From contig NZ_JAUEDK010000045.1 of assembly GCF_030385785.1 (NCBI RefSeq), positions 1-34,629 on the forward strand: 34,629 nt of DNA, in the 5' to 3' direction. Below, in pieces: positions 1 to 7,483 of the stretch (within the stretch, counting starts at the first letter, position 1; each line of letters starts with the position of its first letter). The notes under the pieces were generated by a model. That model made no database searches and was not told the origin of the DNA. It was given only the letters and a program-made list of their open reading frames with translations. The translations under genes were made by a program, and so were the position numbers. This stretch comes from Crenobacter oryzisoli (GTDB taxonomy: Bacteria > Pseudomonadota > Gammaproteobacteria > Burkholderiales > Chromobacteriaceae).

Positions 1-2
1 AC

Positions 3-515
3 TGGGAAGCGCGGGCCATCGAAACGGTGTCTCGGCATGGGCGCCGGCGCATCTTGTTGACCTCCTTGCTGGATACCAAGGCGTGGCCGGCCAAGGAGAT
101 CGCGGCGCAATACCAGGAACGCTGGCAGATCGAGACCAGCTACCGCGAGCTGAAGCAGGACATGTTGGGGGACGAATTGACGTTACGCAGTGGCACTCCA
201 GAGACCGTCCGACAGGAAGTGTGGGGGACGCTCTTGGCCTACAACCTGGTCCGACTGGAGATGGCTGAGATCGCGCGGGAAGTGGGGGTTGCGCCGACCG
301 ATCTTAGCTTTACGACAGCGCTGCATTATTTGCGCTATGAGTGGAGCTGGCTGGCGATCAGCAGCCCCGGCACCTTGCCGGCGCGCTTGCTGCGTCTGCG
401 GGAACGTCTCGGGGAGTTGTTGCTACCGAAACAACGGCGGGGGCGTGAATGCCCCCGCGTGGTGAAAAAGCTGCCGTCCCGTTACCCAATCAAACAGGTT
501 CGATCTGCTAAGTGA
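3..515 (+). CDS. IS4-family transposase, C-terminal part (5' end outside window)
   Basis: This is the C-terminal portion of a DDE transposase that cuts and joins the ends of an IS4-type element. The frame is open back to base 3, so the GTG at 27 is probably internal. The IS4 signature Y-x2-R-x3-E-x6-K is visible as YQERWQIETSYRELK (about 111-155). Its E, the codon at 132-134, is the expected third catalytic carboxylate. The preceding stretch reading ILLTSLLDTKAWPAKEIA matches the usual approach to this motif. The C-terminus is Arg/Lys-rich, as in the family. The stop codon lies inside the terminal repeat, a compact arrangement common in these elements. Whether the complete element is intact cannot be judged here. 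Confidence 0.9.
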   Translation, partial: WEARAIETVSRHGRRRILLTSLLDTKAWPAKEIAAQYQERWQIETSYRELKQDMLGDELTLRSGTPETVRQEVWGTLLAYNLVRLEMAEIAREVGVAPTDLSFTTALHYLRYEWSWLAISSPGTLPARLLRLRERLGELLLPKQRRGRECPRVVKKLPSRYPIKQVRSAK

Positions 516-524
516 ACGGCATTA
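509..524. repeat. Putative right terminal inverted repeat of the IS4-group element
   Basis: On the reverse strand this reads TAATGCCGTTCACTTA, which resembles the TAATGCC... ends recalled for IS4-type elements. It overlaps the transposase stop codon. The partner left repeat is outside the window, so the pairing could not be verified. Confidence 0.4.
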
Positions 525-612
525 GCCTTATTGGCGGGGTTTTCGTATCCAGATTGCCGGGGCGGGATGATGTCATTAGGCTAGAGCCTCTACTCACGCC
601 AACCTCACCATC

Positions 613-1032
613 ATGGACGCCACCCTCAAGCGCCTACTGCTCGCCGGCGGCCTCATCGTTTCACTCGGCATGGGCATTCGTCACGGCTTCGGCTTCTTCA
701 TGCCGCCGATAACCGGTGCCTTTGGCTGGAACCGCGAAGCCTTCGCACTGGTACTGGGCTTGCAGAACCGGCTGTGGGGCGCGGCCCAGCCGTTTGCCGG
801 GGCGCTCTCCGATCGCTACGGTTCGGGCAAGGTGCTTGGTATCGGTGCGCTCCTCTATGTCGCCGGGCTCACTCTGATGACGGTCTTTGCGACCCCTGGG
901 CTATTTGCACTCACTGCCGGCGTGCTAATCGGCCTCGCCCTGTTGTTTGTACTGCGGGCGACCGTCCTGGCGGCCTACCTCGATCCAGTCTTCAAACTGA
1001 CCGTTTCCAATCTGACGGCAATGTGTTTTTAG
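613..1032 (+). pseudogene. Truncated MFS transporter (N-terminal quarter only)
   Basis: The first roughly 110 residues look like the start of a major facilitator superfamily permease. TM1 contains GMGIRHGFGFFMPPI, and the TM2-TM3 loop has the MFS motif (ALSDRYGSGKVL). Members of this family are normally about 400 residues, but this frame stops after 139. After the third or fourth membrane segment (AGVLIGLAL, about 940) the protein no longer follows the family and ends in an unrelated tail. This suggests an internal deletion that fused the 5' end of the gene to other DNA about 90 bp from the IS4 end. The methyltransferase ribosome-binding site begins directly after the stop. The gene is unlikely to make a working transporter. 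An intact but unusual short membrane protein is a weaker alternative. Confidence 0.7.
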
Positions 1033-1041
1033 GAGAGCATC

Positions 1042-1632
1042 ATGTTGACGCCTCAATTGTTAGAGGAGCTGAACTCGCTGTGGGAAGAGGGTGAACGCCA
1101 CGATGCGGTCACCCAGGAACGGCGCGAACGTCGTCTCAATATCACGCCGGACACTGGATGCTTCCTCTATCAGCTGGCACGGACCCGCGGAGCTCGACAC
1201 ATCGTCGAGATTGGTACTTCGAACGGCTTCTCCACATTGTGGTTGGCGCTGGCTGCCCGAGCCAATCAGGGGAAAGTCACCAGCCTGGACATCCTGGCCG
1301 AGAAACAGCAGCAAGCTGCTAGCAACCTGGCGCGATTCACCCTTGTCGACTGGGTAGAGCTGGTCTGCTGCGATGCGCTCGACTGGTTGGCCAAAGCGCC
1401 GCTTTATAGCGCGGATTTGGTGTTTCTTGATGCCGAGCGGACGCTTTATCCCGCTTATTGGCCACATCTTCAGCGCATTCTCGCTCCGGGCGCTTTATTG
1501 GTGATGGACAACGCGCTGTCGCATCCCGATGAGTGCAGGCCTTTCATGGCCGAGGTGCTTGCGACGCCGGGCTATCTCGCCGAAACTTATGCGATTGGTA
1601 AAGGCCAGCTTGTGATCTTGAAAGACTGTTAA
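1042..1632 (+). CDS. Class I SAM-dependent methyltransferase (O-methyltransferase family 3/24 type)
   Basis: This is a 196-residue protein with a Rossmann-type SAM-binding fold. Motif I is visible as HIVEIGTSNGFSTLWLA (about residues 53-69). It is followed by an acidic residue at the end of strand 2 (VTSLDI) and a D in SADLVFLDAE, where catechol-type O-methyltransferases place metal- and SAM-contacting residues. The VMDNALSHP segment matches the post-motif III loop of small-molecule O-methyltransferases. The start ATG has a good AGGAG site about 6 nt upstream. The gene ends one base before the GTG start of pheA, so the two are probably cotranscribed. The methyl acceptor cannot be told from sequence. 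Confidence 0.85.
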   Translation: MLTPQLLEELNSLWEEGERHDAVTQERRERRLNITPDTGCFLYQLARTRGARHIVEIGTSNGFSTLWLALAARANQGKVTSLDILAEKQQQAASNLARFTLVDWVELVCCDALDWLAKAPLYSADLVFLDAERTLYPAYWPHLQRILAPGALLVMDNALSHPDECRPFMAEVLATPGYLAETYAIGKGQLVILKDC

Positions 1633-1633
1633 C

Positions 1634-2707
1634 GTGTCAGAACAACTTCTTAAACAACATCGCGACGCGATCGACCACATCGACGCGACAATCCTGAAAC
1701 TGCTCAATGAGCGAGCCGAGCATGCCCGTCAGATCGGCGAGATCAAAGGTGGTGGTGTCGTGTACCGCCCCGAGCGCGAGGCGCAGGTGCTCACCCGCAT
1801 CAAGTCGCTGAACCCAGGCCCGCTGCCGGGCGAATCGGTTGCCCGACTTTTCCGGGAAATCATGTCCGAATGCCTGGCGCTGGAAAAACCGTTGTCGATC
1901 GCCTATCTGGGCCCGGAAGGCACCTTTAGCCAGCTTGCCGCAACGAAGCATTTTGGCCATGCCGCGCGCGGTGTTGCCTGCTCATCGATTGACGAGGCAT
2001 TCCGCCTGGTAGAGTCACGCACCCTCGACTATGTGGTCGCGCCGGTGGAGAACTCAACCGAAGGCGCAGTTGGTCGCACCCTCGACCTGATGATCACCAC
2101 CCCCCTGAAGATCTGTGGGGAGGTGGTGCTACGCATCCATCACCATCTGCTACGCTCGGTCGCTACCACCGAAGGTATCCGACGCGTCTATTCCCACGCG
2201 CAGTCGTTGTCACAATGCCACGAGTGGCTGAACAAAAACCTGCCGGTCGACGTCGAGCGGATCTCGGTCGCGAGTAATGCCGAAGCGGCGCGGCTTGCAA
2301 GCCTCGATCCGGCCGCTGCCGCGATTGCCGGCCAAGCGGCCGCCGAGCGTTTCGGCCTGACCAAGCTGGCCGAAAACATCGAAGACGAGCCGAACAACAC
2401 CACCCGTTTCCTGGTGCTCGGCCATCAGGACGTGTCCCCGAGCGGTAGCGACAAGACCTCGATCGTGGTATCGGCGCCAAACCGCCCAGGCGCGGTGCAC
2501 TCCCTGCTGGCACCGGTAGCCGACAACGGCGTGTCGATGACCAAGTTCGAATCGCGCCCGTCGCGCGTCGGTCTGGGCGACTACGTGTTCTTCATCGATA
2601 TGGAAGGGCACCGCACCGATGCGAACATTGCCGCTGCGCTGCAGGGCCTCGCCGAGAAGACCGCCTACCTGAAGATACTCGGCTCCTATCCGGTGGCCGT
2701 GCTGTAA
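1634..2707 (+). CDS. pheA: Bifunctional chorismate mutase / prephenate dehydratase (P-protein)
   Basis: This cytoplasmic enzyme converts chorismate to prephenate and then to phenylpyruvate in phenylalanine synthesis. Three domains appear in the usual order. An AroQ chorismate mutase helical domain covers residues 1-90 (LKQHRDAIDHIDATILKLL, RAEHARQIGEIK). The prephenate dehydratase domain covers about 93-275 (YLGPEGTFSQLAA, with the TRF motif in NTTRFLVLG). The ACT domain covers about 278-357 and has the ESRP motif used for Phe feedback binding. The length of 357 is normal. It starts with GTG one base after the methyltransferase stop, so translation is probably coupled. The downstream hisC could supply the aminotransferase step. 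An upstream serC, common in this neighbourhood, is not in the window. Confidence 0.96.
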   Translation: MSEQLLKQHRDAIDHIDATILKLLNERAEHARQIGEIKGGGVVYRPEREAQVLTRIKSLNPGPLPGESVARLFREIMSECLALEKPLSIAYLGPEGTFSQLAATKHFGHAARGVACSSIDEAFRLVESRTLDYVVAPVENSTEGAVGRTLDLMITTPLKICGEVVLRIHHHLLRSVATTEGIRRVYSHAQSLSQCHEWLNKNLPVDVERISVASNAEAARLASLDPAAAAIAGQAAAERFGLTKLAENIEDEPNNTTRFLVLGHQDVSPSGSDKTSIVVSAPNRPGAVHSLLAPVADNGVSMTKFESRPSRVGLGDYVFFIDMEGHRTDANIAAALQGLAEKTAYLKILGSYPVAVL

Positions 2708-2797
2708 GCGTCGTCACGGTAACGCTCGCCGTCGAGGCATAGGTCTAAAGCGGTTCATTGTTGTGTACTGCACGATCAAATCTAGAAAGTACAAGTA

Positions 2798-3388
2798 ATG
2801 CGTGAATTGAAATCGGTCTGCGTCTTCTGCGGTTCGAACTACGGTGTAAGCGCCGAGTACGAGACCGGCGCGCGTGCGTTTGGCCGACTGTTGGCCGAAA
2901 CCGGCCGAGCTCTCGTGTACGGCGGAGGCAAGATTGGCCTGATGGGCGCGGTCGCCGACGCGGCGCTGGAAGCCGGCGGTAGGGTAATCGGCGTGATTCC
3001 GACCTTTCTGAAAGATAAGGAGCTGGCCCATCCCGGCCTGACCGAGCTGGTGGTGGTCGGCAGCATGCACGAGCGCAAGGCAAAGATGGAGGGGCTCTCC
3101 GACGCCTTCGCCTGCCTGCCGGGCGGCCTTGGCACCTACGAGGAAATGTTTGAGATTCTGTCGTGGGCGCAGCTTGGCATGCACGAGAAGCCGATCGGCG
3201 TGCTTAACACCGCGGGTTTCTATCAGCCGCTGTTGACCATGCTGGACAGCACCGCTGCCGCTGGCTTCATGCACGAGAGGAACCGCTCGCTGCTGGTCGC
3301 CGGTGACGATGCCCCGGCGCTGCTCGCCGCGCTGGACAACTATCGGCCGATCCATGCCAGCAAGTGGCTGGAGCGCTCCGGCACCTGA
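2798..3388 (+). CDS. LOG-family protein (TIGR00730; nucleoside 5'-monophosphate phosphoribohydrolase-like)
   Basis: This 196-residue Rossmann-fold protein belongs to the LOG ('lonely guy') family, whose members remove the base from nucleoside 5'-monophosphates, including cytokinin ribotides in plants. The family motifs are clear: VFCGSNYG at the N-terminus, LVYGGGKIGLMG, and the signature PGGLGTYEE in CLPGGLGTYEEMFE (about residues 107-120). The G of the standard PGGxGT motif and the following E are intact. It sits between pheA and hisC with short spacers on the same strand, but no link to aromatic amino acids is known. The ATG at 2798 gives a family-length product. Its physiological role in bacteria is uncertain, and nucleotide salvage is the conservative guess. 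Confidence 0.9.
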   Translation: MRELKSVCVFCGSNYGVSAEYETGARAFGRLLAETGRALVYGGGKIGLMGAVADAALEAGGRVIGVIPTFLKDKELAHPGLTELVVVGSMHERKAKMEGLSDAFACLPGGLGTYEEMFEILSWAQLGMHEKPIGVLNTAGFYQPLLTMLDSTAAAGFMHERNRSLLVAGDDAPALLAALDNYRPIHASKWLERSGT

Positions 3389-3446
3389 CAAGCCGCGCCG
3401 GCTAGCCCGGCGGGCAGACAAGACAAAGAGAACACTAGAGGAAATC

Positions 3447-4544
3447 ATGTCCCTGAGCCGCATTGCCCCCGATTACATCCGCGCCATCGCCCCATACATC
3501 CCAGGCAAGCCGGTTTCCGAACTGGCCCGTGAATTCGGCCTTGCCGAAGAGAGCATCGTCAAGCTCGCTTCCAACGAGAACCCGCTCGGTCTGCCTCCGA
3601 AGGCGCGCACCGCGCTGGAAGCCGCGGTCGGTGAGCTGGCCCGTTACCCGGATGGCAATGCCTTCGACCTCAAGAGCGCCATCGCCGCTAAGTTCGGCCT
3701 CGCCCAGAACCAGTTGGTGCTCGGCAACGGCTCGAACGACGTGCTGGAGTTGGCTGCGCGCACCTTCCTTGCGCCGGGCACCAGTGCAGTGTTCTCCGAG
3801 TATGCGTTCGCCGTCTACCCGTTGGCGGTACAGGCCGTGGGCGCCACGCCGATCGAAGTGAAGGCGCGCGATTACGGCCACGATCTCGATGCGATGCTGG
3901 CGGCGATTCGCCCCGACACCCGCATCGTGTTCATCGCTAACCCAAACAATCCGACCGGCACGCTGGCCAAGCCTGGCGCGCTGCTCGAGTTTCTCGAAGC
4001 GGTGCCGGAGAGCGTGCTGGTGGTGCTCGACGAGGCGTACACCGAATTCCTGCCGCGCGAGCTGGCTTCCGATAGCTTCGGTTGGCTCAAGCGCTTCCCG
4101 AACCTGCTGGTTTCACGTACTTTCTCGAAGGCGTACGGCCTCGCTGGCCTGCGCGTAGGCTTTGCTGCTGCTCACCCGGACGTGGCCGAGTTGATGAACC
4201 GCGTCCGCCAGCCATTCAACGTCAACAGCTTGGCACAGGCTGCCGCTTGCGGTGCACTGGCCGACGACGAGTTCCTGGCTGAGTCGGTGCGGGTCAACAG
4301 CGAGGGTATGAAGCAGATCACTGACGCACTGGAGCGCCTCGGTCTGCCGTATATCCCGTCCTACGGCAACTTCGTGACCTTCCACGTCGGCGACGCCAAG
4401 GCGCTGAATCTACACTTCTTAAAGAATGGCGTGATCGTGCGGCCGCTGGCGAGCTACAACATGCCAAATAGCTTGCGCGTCAGCATCGGCCTGCCCGAGG
4501 AAAATGCCCGCTTCATCGAGGTACTCGAAGCGGTGCTCGGCTAG
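3447..4544 (+). CDS. hisC: Histidinol-phosphate / aromatic aminotransferase
   Basis: This 365-residue fold-type I PLP aminotransferase makes histidinol phosphate from imidazole-acetol phosphate. Paralogs next to pheA often transaminate phenylpyruvate and hydroxyphenylpyruvate. Visible landmarks are ASNENPLG near the N-terminus, VFIANPNNPTGT, DEAY, and the PLP-lysine motif SRTFSKAYGLAGLRVGF. The C-terminal arginine that binds the substrate carboxylate lies in LRVSIG. A longer open frame begins at 3303, but the ATG at 3447 has an AGAGGA ribosome-binding site and yields the family N-terminus (IAPDYIRAIAPYIPGKP). The context (pheA upstream, a DAHP-synthase-like gene downstream) favours an aromatic role, perhaps a HisC2-type enzyme. 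This is inference, as a second hisC elsewhere cannot be seen. Confidence 0.93.
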   Translation: MSLSRIAPDYIRAIAPYIPGKPVSELAREFGLAEESIVKLASNENPLGLPPKARTALEAAVGELARYPDGNAFDLKSAIAAKFGLAQNQLVLGNGSNDVLELAARTFLAPGTSAVFSEYAFAVYPLAVQAVGATPIEVKARDYGHDLDAMLAAIRPDTRIVFIANPNNPTGTLAKPGALLEFLEAVPESVLVVLDEAYTEFLPRELASDSFGWLKRFPNLLVSRTFSKAYGLAGLRVGFAAAHPDVAELMNRVRQPFNVNSLAQAAACGALADDEFLAESVRVNSEGMKQITDALERLGLPYIPSYGNFVTFHVGDAKALNLHFLKNGVIVRPLASYNMPNSLRVSIGLPEENARFIEVLEAVLG

Positions 4545-4578
4545 GTTAAAGCTGGCCGAAAACGTTCGACCAGTTAGG

Positions 4579-4606
4579 CCGGCTGCCATCTCGCAGCCGG
4601 TTTTTT
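4579..4606 (+). terminator. Rho-independent terminator after hisC
   Basis: An 8-bp GC stem, CCGGCTGC / GCAGCCGG with a 6-nt loop, is followed directly by six T residues (4601-4606). It closes the pheA-LOG-hisC unit. The downstream DAHP-synthase-like gene therefore probably has its own promoter or depends on readthrough. Confidence 0.88.
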
Positions 4607-4687
4607 GCTACAAACCCAGTGCGTACCGTCAGCCAGCCTCCACCGAGCCGGTTGACGCAACGCTCTTAACTGCAGAGATAAAGCAGC

Positions 4688-5704
4688 ATGATTATTGTGA
4701 TGGCTCGTGGAGCGAGCGATGCCGACATTGCCGCCGTGGTCGAGAAGATCCGAGTGGCAGGTCTCACCGAGCATGTGTCGAGCGGCACCGAACGCACCAT
4801 CATCGGTGCGGTCGGCGACGAGCGGGTACTGACCGCCGACATGTTCGAACCGATGTCCGGTGTGGAGCGCGCGATGCGCGTGGTGAAGGAATACCGCATC
4901 GTCTCGCGCGAGGTACATCCAGATAACACCGTTGTCTCGGTGCGTGGCGTGCCGATCGGCGGCAAGACCATCCAGGTGATCGCCGGGCCGTCCTCGGTCG
5001 AAACACCGGAGCAAATGGCGGCCAGCACCCGCTCGGTCAGCGCGGCCGGTTGCCGGCTGCTGCGGGGCGGCGCGTTCAAGCCGCGCAGCAGCCCGTACAG
5101 CTTTCAGGGGCTCGGCGTCGAGGGGCTGGAATATCTGCAGCAGGCCGCGCGCGCCGCAGGCCTGCCCGTCGTCACCGAGCTAACGGATGTGCGCCTGTTG
5201 GACACCTTCCTCGAGTACGACGTCGACGTAATCCAGATCGGCGCTCGCAATATGCAGAACTCGGACCTCCTGAAAGAGGTCGGTCGCGTCAACAAGCCGG
5301 TGATCCTGACACGCGGCCTGTCCGCCACGGTGAACGAGTGGCTGATGGCCGCCGAGTACATCGCCGCCGGTGGCAACCACAACATTGTCTTCTGCGAGCG
5401 TGGCGTGCGCGGCTTCGAGACCGCCTACCGCAATATGCTCGATGTGACGGCGATCCCTATCCTGAAGCGCGAGACGCACCTGCCTGTGATCGTCGACCCG
5501 AGTCATGCCGGTGGCAAGGCCTGGTTGGTGCCGGCGCTGGCCAAGGCGGCGATTGCCGCTGGCGCTGACGGCCTACTGATCGATGTACATCCGAACCCGA
5601 GCGAGGCCTGGTGCGATGCCGATCAAGCACTGACCCCTAGCGAACTCGCCACGCTGATGCGCGAGCTCGCCCCACTGGCCGAGGCCCTCGGCCGGACCCT
5701 GTGA
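4688..5704 (+). CDS. DAHP synthase-like protein (type I-beta, AroF/Thermotoga type) with altered active-site residues
   Basis: The 338-residue length and architecture match type I-beta 3-deoxy-D-arabino-heptulosonate-7-phosphate synthases, which condense PEP and erythrose-4-phosphate in the shikimate pathway. It has an N-terminal ferredoxin-like regulatory domain (1-75) and a TIM barrel (about 80-338). Barrel motifs are clear: RGGAFKPRSSPYSFQGLG, IQIGARNMQN, CERGVRGFE, VDPSHAGGKAW. However, the metal-ligand Cys of GPCSVE is Ser102 (GPSSVE). The PEP-binding Lys of the KRG motif is Thr208 (VILTRGL). The metal-ligand Glu of the V-E-V-H-P motif is Asp299 (LIDVHP). His273 and Asp310 of the metal site remain. 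It may be a metal-site variant, a paralog with another role, or an inactive copy, so no gene symbol is given. OsmC follows 21 bp later. Confidence 0.85.
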   Translation: MIIVMARGASDADIAAVVEKIRVAGLTEHVSSGTERTIIGAVGDERVLTADMFEPMSGVERAMRVVKEYRIVSREVHPDNTVVSVRGVPIGGKTIQVIAGPSSVETPEQMAASTRSVSAAGCRLLRGGAFKPRSSPYSFQGLGVEGLEYLQQAARAAGLPVVTELTDVRLLDTFLEYDVDVIQIGARNMQNSDLLKEVGRVNKPVILTRGLSATVNEWLMAAEYIAAGGNHNIVFCERGVRGFETAYRNMLDVTAIPILKRETHLPVIVDPSHAGGKAWLVPALAKAAIAAGADGLLIDVHPNPSEAWCDADQALTPSELATLMRELAPLAEALGRTL

Positions 5705-5725
5705 GACAACAAGAGGAGAGACGAC

Positions 5726-6172
5726 ATGAGCGCATCCGTGGTTGAGCTGACACTGACCCAGCAGGACAATTACCGCATTCGTCTCGACTTTGGCGACGAC
5801 GTGCCGGCGCTGATCGGCGACGAGCCCCCGCCGCTGGGGCAGAGCGTCGGCCCGGCGCCACAACAGTTGCTGCTGGCTGCAGTCTCCAACTGCCTGGTCG
5901 ACAGCCTGCAGTTCGCACTGAGCAAATACCATCAGAATGCCTCGCCCTTGCGCGGCGAGGCCCGCGCCACCATTGACCGTAACGAGCATGGGAGGCTGCG
6001 GGTGCAGTCGATCGAGGTCACGTTGCGACTCGGTCAGCCGGCCGACAGCATTGAGCACCTCGACCGCATCCTCGACGGCTTCGAGGACTACTGCACGGTG
6101 TCGCAAAGCGTTGCCAAGGGCATTCCGACCACGGTTCGGGTCTTGGGCAACGATGGCCGCGTGCTGAAATAG
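5726..6172 (+). CDS. OsmC/Ohr-family protein
   Basis: This 148-residue OsmC-like protein belongs to a family of thiol peroxidases and related proteins that act on organic hydroperoxides. The two redox cysteines expected of the family are present, one in AVSNCLVDSL (about residue 56) and one in DYCTVSQSV (about residue 121). The C-terminal half has the usual mixed fold (GIPTTVRVLG). An AGAGGAG ribosome-binding site precedes the ATG. The gap to the DAHP-synthase-like gene is 21 bp, so the two probably share a transcript. A strong hairpin terminator follows. Within the superfamily it is closer to YhfA-like than to classical Ohr proteins, so peroxidase activity is likely but not certain. Confidence 0.85.
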   Translation: MSASVVELTLTQQDNYRIRLDFGDDVPALIGDEPPPLGQSVGPAPQQLLLAAVSNCLVDSLQFALSKYHQNASPLRGEARATIDRNEHGRLRVQSIEVTLRLGQPADSIEHLDRILDGFEDYCTVSQSVAKGIPTTVRVLGNDGRVLK

Positions 6173-6186
6173 GCCATGGGGCTCCA

Positions 6187-6223
6187 CAACAAGAAAGCCA
6201 GCTTTAAGCTGGCTTTCTTGTTG
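6187..6223. terminator. Bidirectional terminator between convergent units
   Basis: An 18-bp inverted repeat, CAACAAGAAAGCCAGCTT / AAGCTGGCTTTCTTGTTG, surrounds a single central T. It has A-rich and T-rich outer arms. It can terminate the OsmC transcript on the + strand and the dapF-DUF484-membrane-protein transcript on the - strand. Confidence 0.85.
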
Positions 6224-6256
6224 ACGCAGCGTTGGGCTTAGAGCCTGTTCAAAGTC

Positions 6257-6820
6257 TTATAGATAATCGAGCAGCACTGGTACCAGCCAATCACCGCTCA
6301 CCACCACCACCACCGGTGCCATCAGCGCACCGCTGCCCAACCAGTGCCAGCTGTAGCTTGCAGACGCCTGCTCCTGTAAGCGGAATGCGAAGCAGCGATA
6401 GGCGATATAGCTCATCCCGCACAAGAGCGGTGGCAGCGTGCCGTAAGCGAGCAGGGTGCGCCAGGAAAACAACCATGCCAACACGACAAAGCCGACCAAC
6501 ATCGTCAGCTGGGCGAGGAAATACGCCGACAACAACGGCGGAGCTTCCGGGAAGCTGATGCCAAGCCGACTGAACCGGCCATAGCAGACCAGCCAGAGCA
6601 GGGCTGCCATCGCCATCAGCGCGTAGGGGTAGAGAAAAGGCAACCAGATCGGCGTCAGCGGCAGATCGGGAAGCATCAGCTTGAACGGGATGGCGATCAA
6701 CCAGTAGCTGGCGGCCAGGCTGGCAGCAGCGACGCCGCTGCCACTCACCAGTACACGCCACAGGCCATGCAGAAGGAATAGGGCGACAACCGAGAACAGG
6801 ACCACGGCGGTAATCGACAT
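6257..6820 (-). CDS. Uncharacterised inner-membrane protein (187 aa)
   Basis: I do not recognise this family. The protein is strongly hydrophobic, with about five or six predicted membrane segments. The first is ITAVVLFSVVALFLL at the N-terminus, and others lie around residues 30-55, 62-80, 95-120, 125-145 and 165-185. No catalytic motif is visible. A longer frame extends upstream, but that part is only the shadow of the DUF484 gene. The ATG at 6820 follows the DUF484 stop after one base (TGA-T-ATG), which indicates translational coupling. In many proteobacteria the gene after dapF-DUF484 is the recombinase xerC, and here this membrane protein takes that position. It ends at a bidirectional terminator. 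Confidence 0.75.
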   Translation of the reverse strand: MSITAVVLFSVVALFLLHGLWRVLVSGSGVAAASLAASYWLIAIPFKLMLPDLPLTPIWLPFLYPYALMAMAALLWLVCYGRFSRLGISFPEAPPLLSAYFLAQLTMLVGFVVLAWLFSWRTLLAYGTLPPLLCGMSYIAYRCFAFRLQEQASASYSWHWLGSGALMAPVVVVVSGDWLVPVLLDYL

Positions 6821-6821
6821 A

Positions 6822-7454
6822 TCAGCGGCCCGCCGCGCAGCAGCGCAGCAGGGCAGCAGTAATAAGCTCGCCCATTTCTGCGAGGTAACGAGTCTGGCGG
6901 TCCGAGCTGAAACGGTCCGGATCGTCGCTGGCCAACAGCAACAGCCCCAATGTAGCACCCCGCCCCTGGCGCAGCGGCACCTGTGCGAACGACTGCATGG
7001 CGGGCTCGACCGGCAGCCAGCCCAGCAGCTCGTCATTGACATAATGGCCGCAGCAGGGTCCCGGTAGACGGTCGGCATGGCGGCGCAGTTCGACCGACAC
7101 GGAGGCCGCGGAGCCATCCTCCCCCCACCAGCGCAGCGCAACGCGCTCCAAGCCGAACAACTCGTCGAACAGCGTCGGCAGGCGATTGAGCAGGGAGGCG
7201 AAATCATTTGCCTCCACCAGTGCCAGAGCCAAACGATGCTGTCGCTGTTGAATCAGGTCGTTGTCTTCTGCGCGCCCGAGCAGCACATGCAGATTTCTCT
7301 CCAGTTGCCGGAAGCGATCCTTGCTTTCGAGCAGTTGCCGCTCGACCAGGGGAATCACCCGGTCGTGCGCCGGGCACAGGCCGAACCGGCTCGCGTGCCG
7401 GTCGAGAAACTCCGGATTGTCGGAAAGAAAGTCGAGAACGTCCGCTGCCTGCAT
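6822..7454 (-). CDS. DUF484 family protein (GAF-like)
   Basis: This 210-residue cytoplasmic protein begins AADVLDFLSDNPEFLDRHASRF, the characteristic DUF484 N-terminus. A coiled-coil helix (LLESKDRFRQLERNLHVLLGRA, about residues 40-62) follows, then a GAF-like domain to the C-terminus. The function is unknown. It lies directly downstream of dapF, as in many beta- and gammaproteobacteria. I chose the ATG at 7454 because an AAGGGTAAGG purine run lies just upstream. A GTG overlapping the dapF stop (near 7487) is an alternative that would add about ten residues. The end is coupled to the membrane protein. Confidence 0.88.
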   Translation of the reverse strand: MQAADVLDFLSDNPEFLDRHASRFGLCPAHDRVIPLVERQLLESKDRFRQLERNLHVLLGRAEDNDLIQQRQHRLALALVEANDFASLLNRLPTLFDELFGLERVALRWWGEDGSAASVSVELRRHADRLPGPCCGHYVNDELLGWLPVEPAMQSFAQVPLRQGRGATLGLLLLASDDPDRFSSDRQTRYLAEMGELITAALLRCCAAGR

Positions 7455-7483
7455 CGCCTTACCCTTGTCGAGCGTTATTACAC

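Larger units (their letters stand above)
1..524 (+). mobile_element. Right-hand part of an IS4-group insertion sequence
   Basis: The window opens inside a transposase frame that runs without interruption from the first bases. The frame closes at 513-515, and a sequence resembling an IS4-group terminal inverted repeat follows at once, ending near 524. The left end and the N-terminal half of the transposase lie outside the window. The right boundary is inferred from the terminal repeat and not from a visible target duplication. Confidence 0.7.

Noticed and set aside
4652-4680. TTGACG-N17-GAGATA as promoter of the DAHP-synthase-like gene
   Set aside because: The -10 match is poor and the predicted start would lie at the ATG itself. 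Without further support I did not list it.
6821-7207. N-terminal extension of the membrane protein upstream of 6820
   Set aside because: The extension is Arg/Cys-rich and is the antiphase reading of the DUF484 gene. The hydrophobic protein begins at the coupled ATG 6820.
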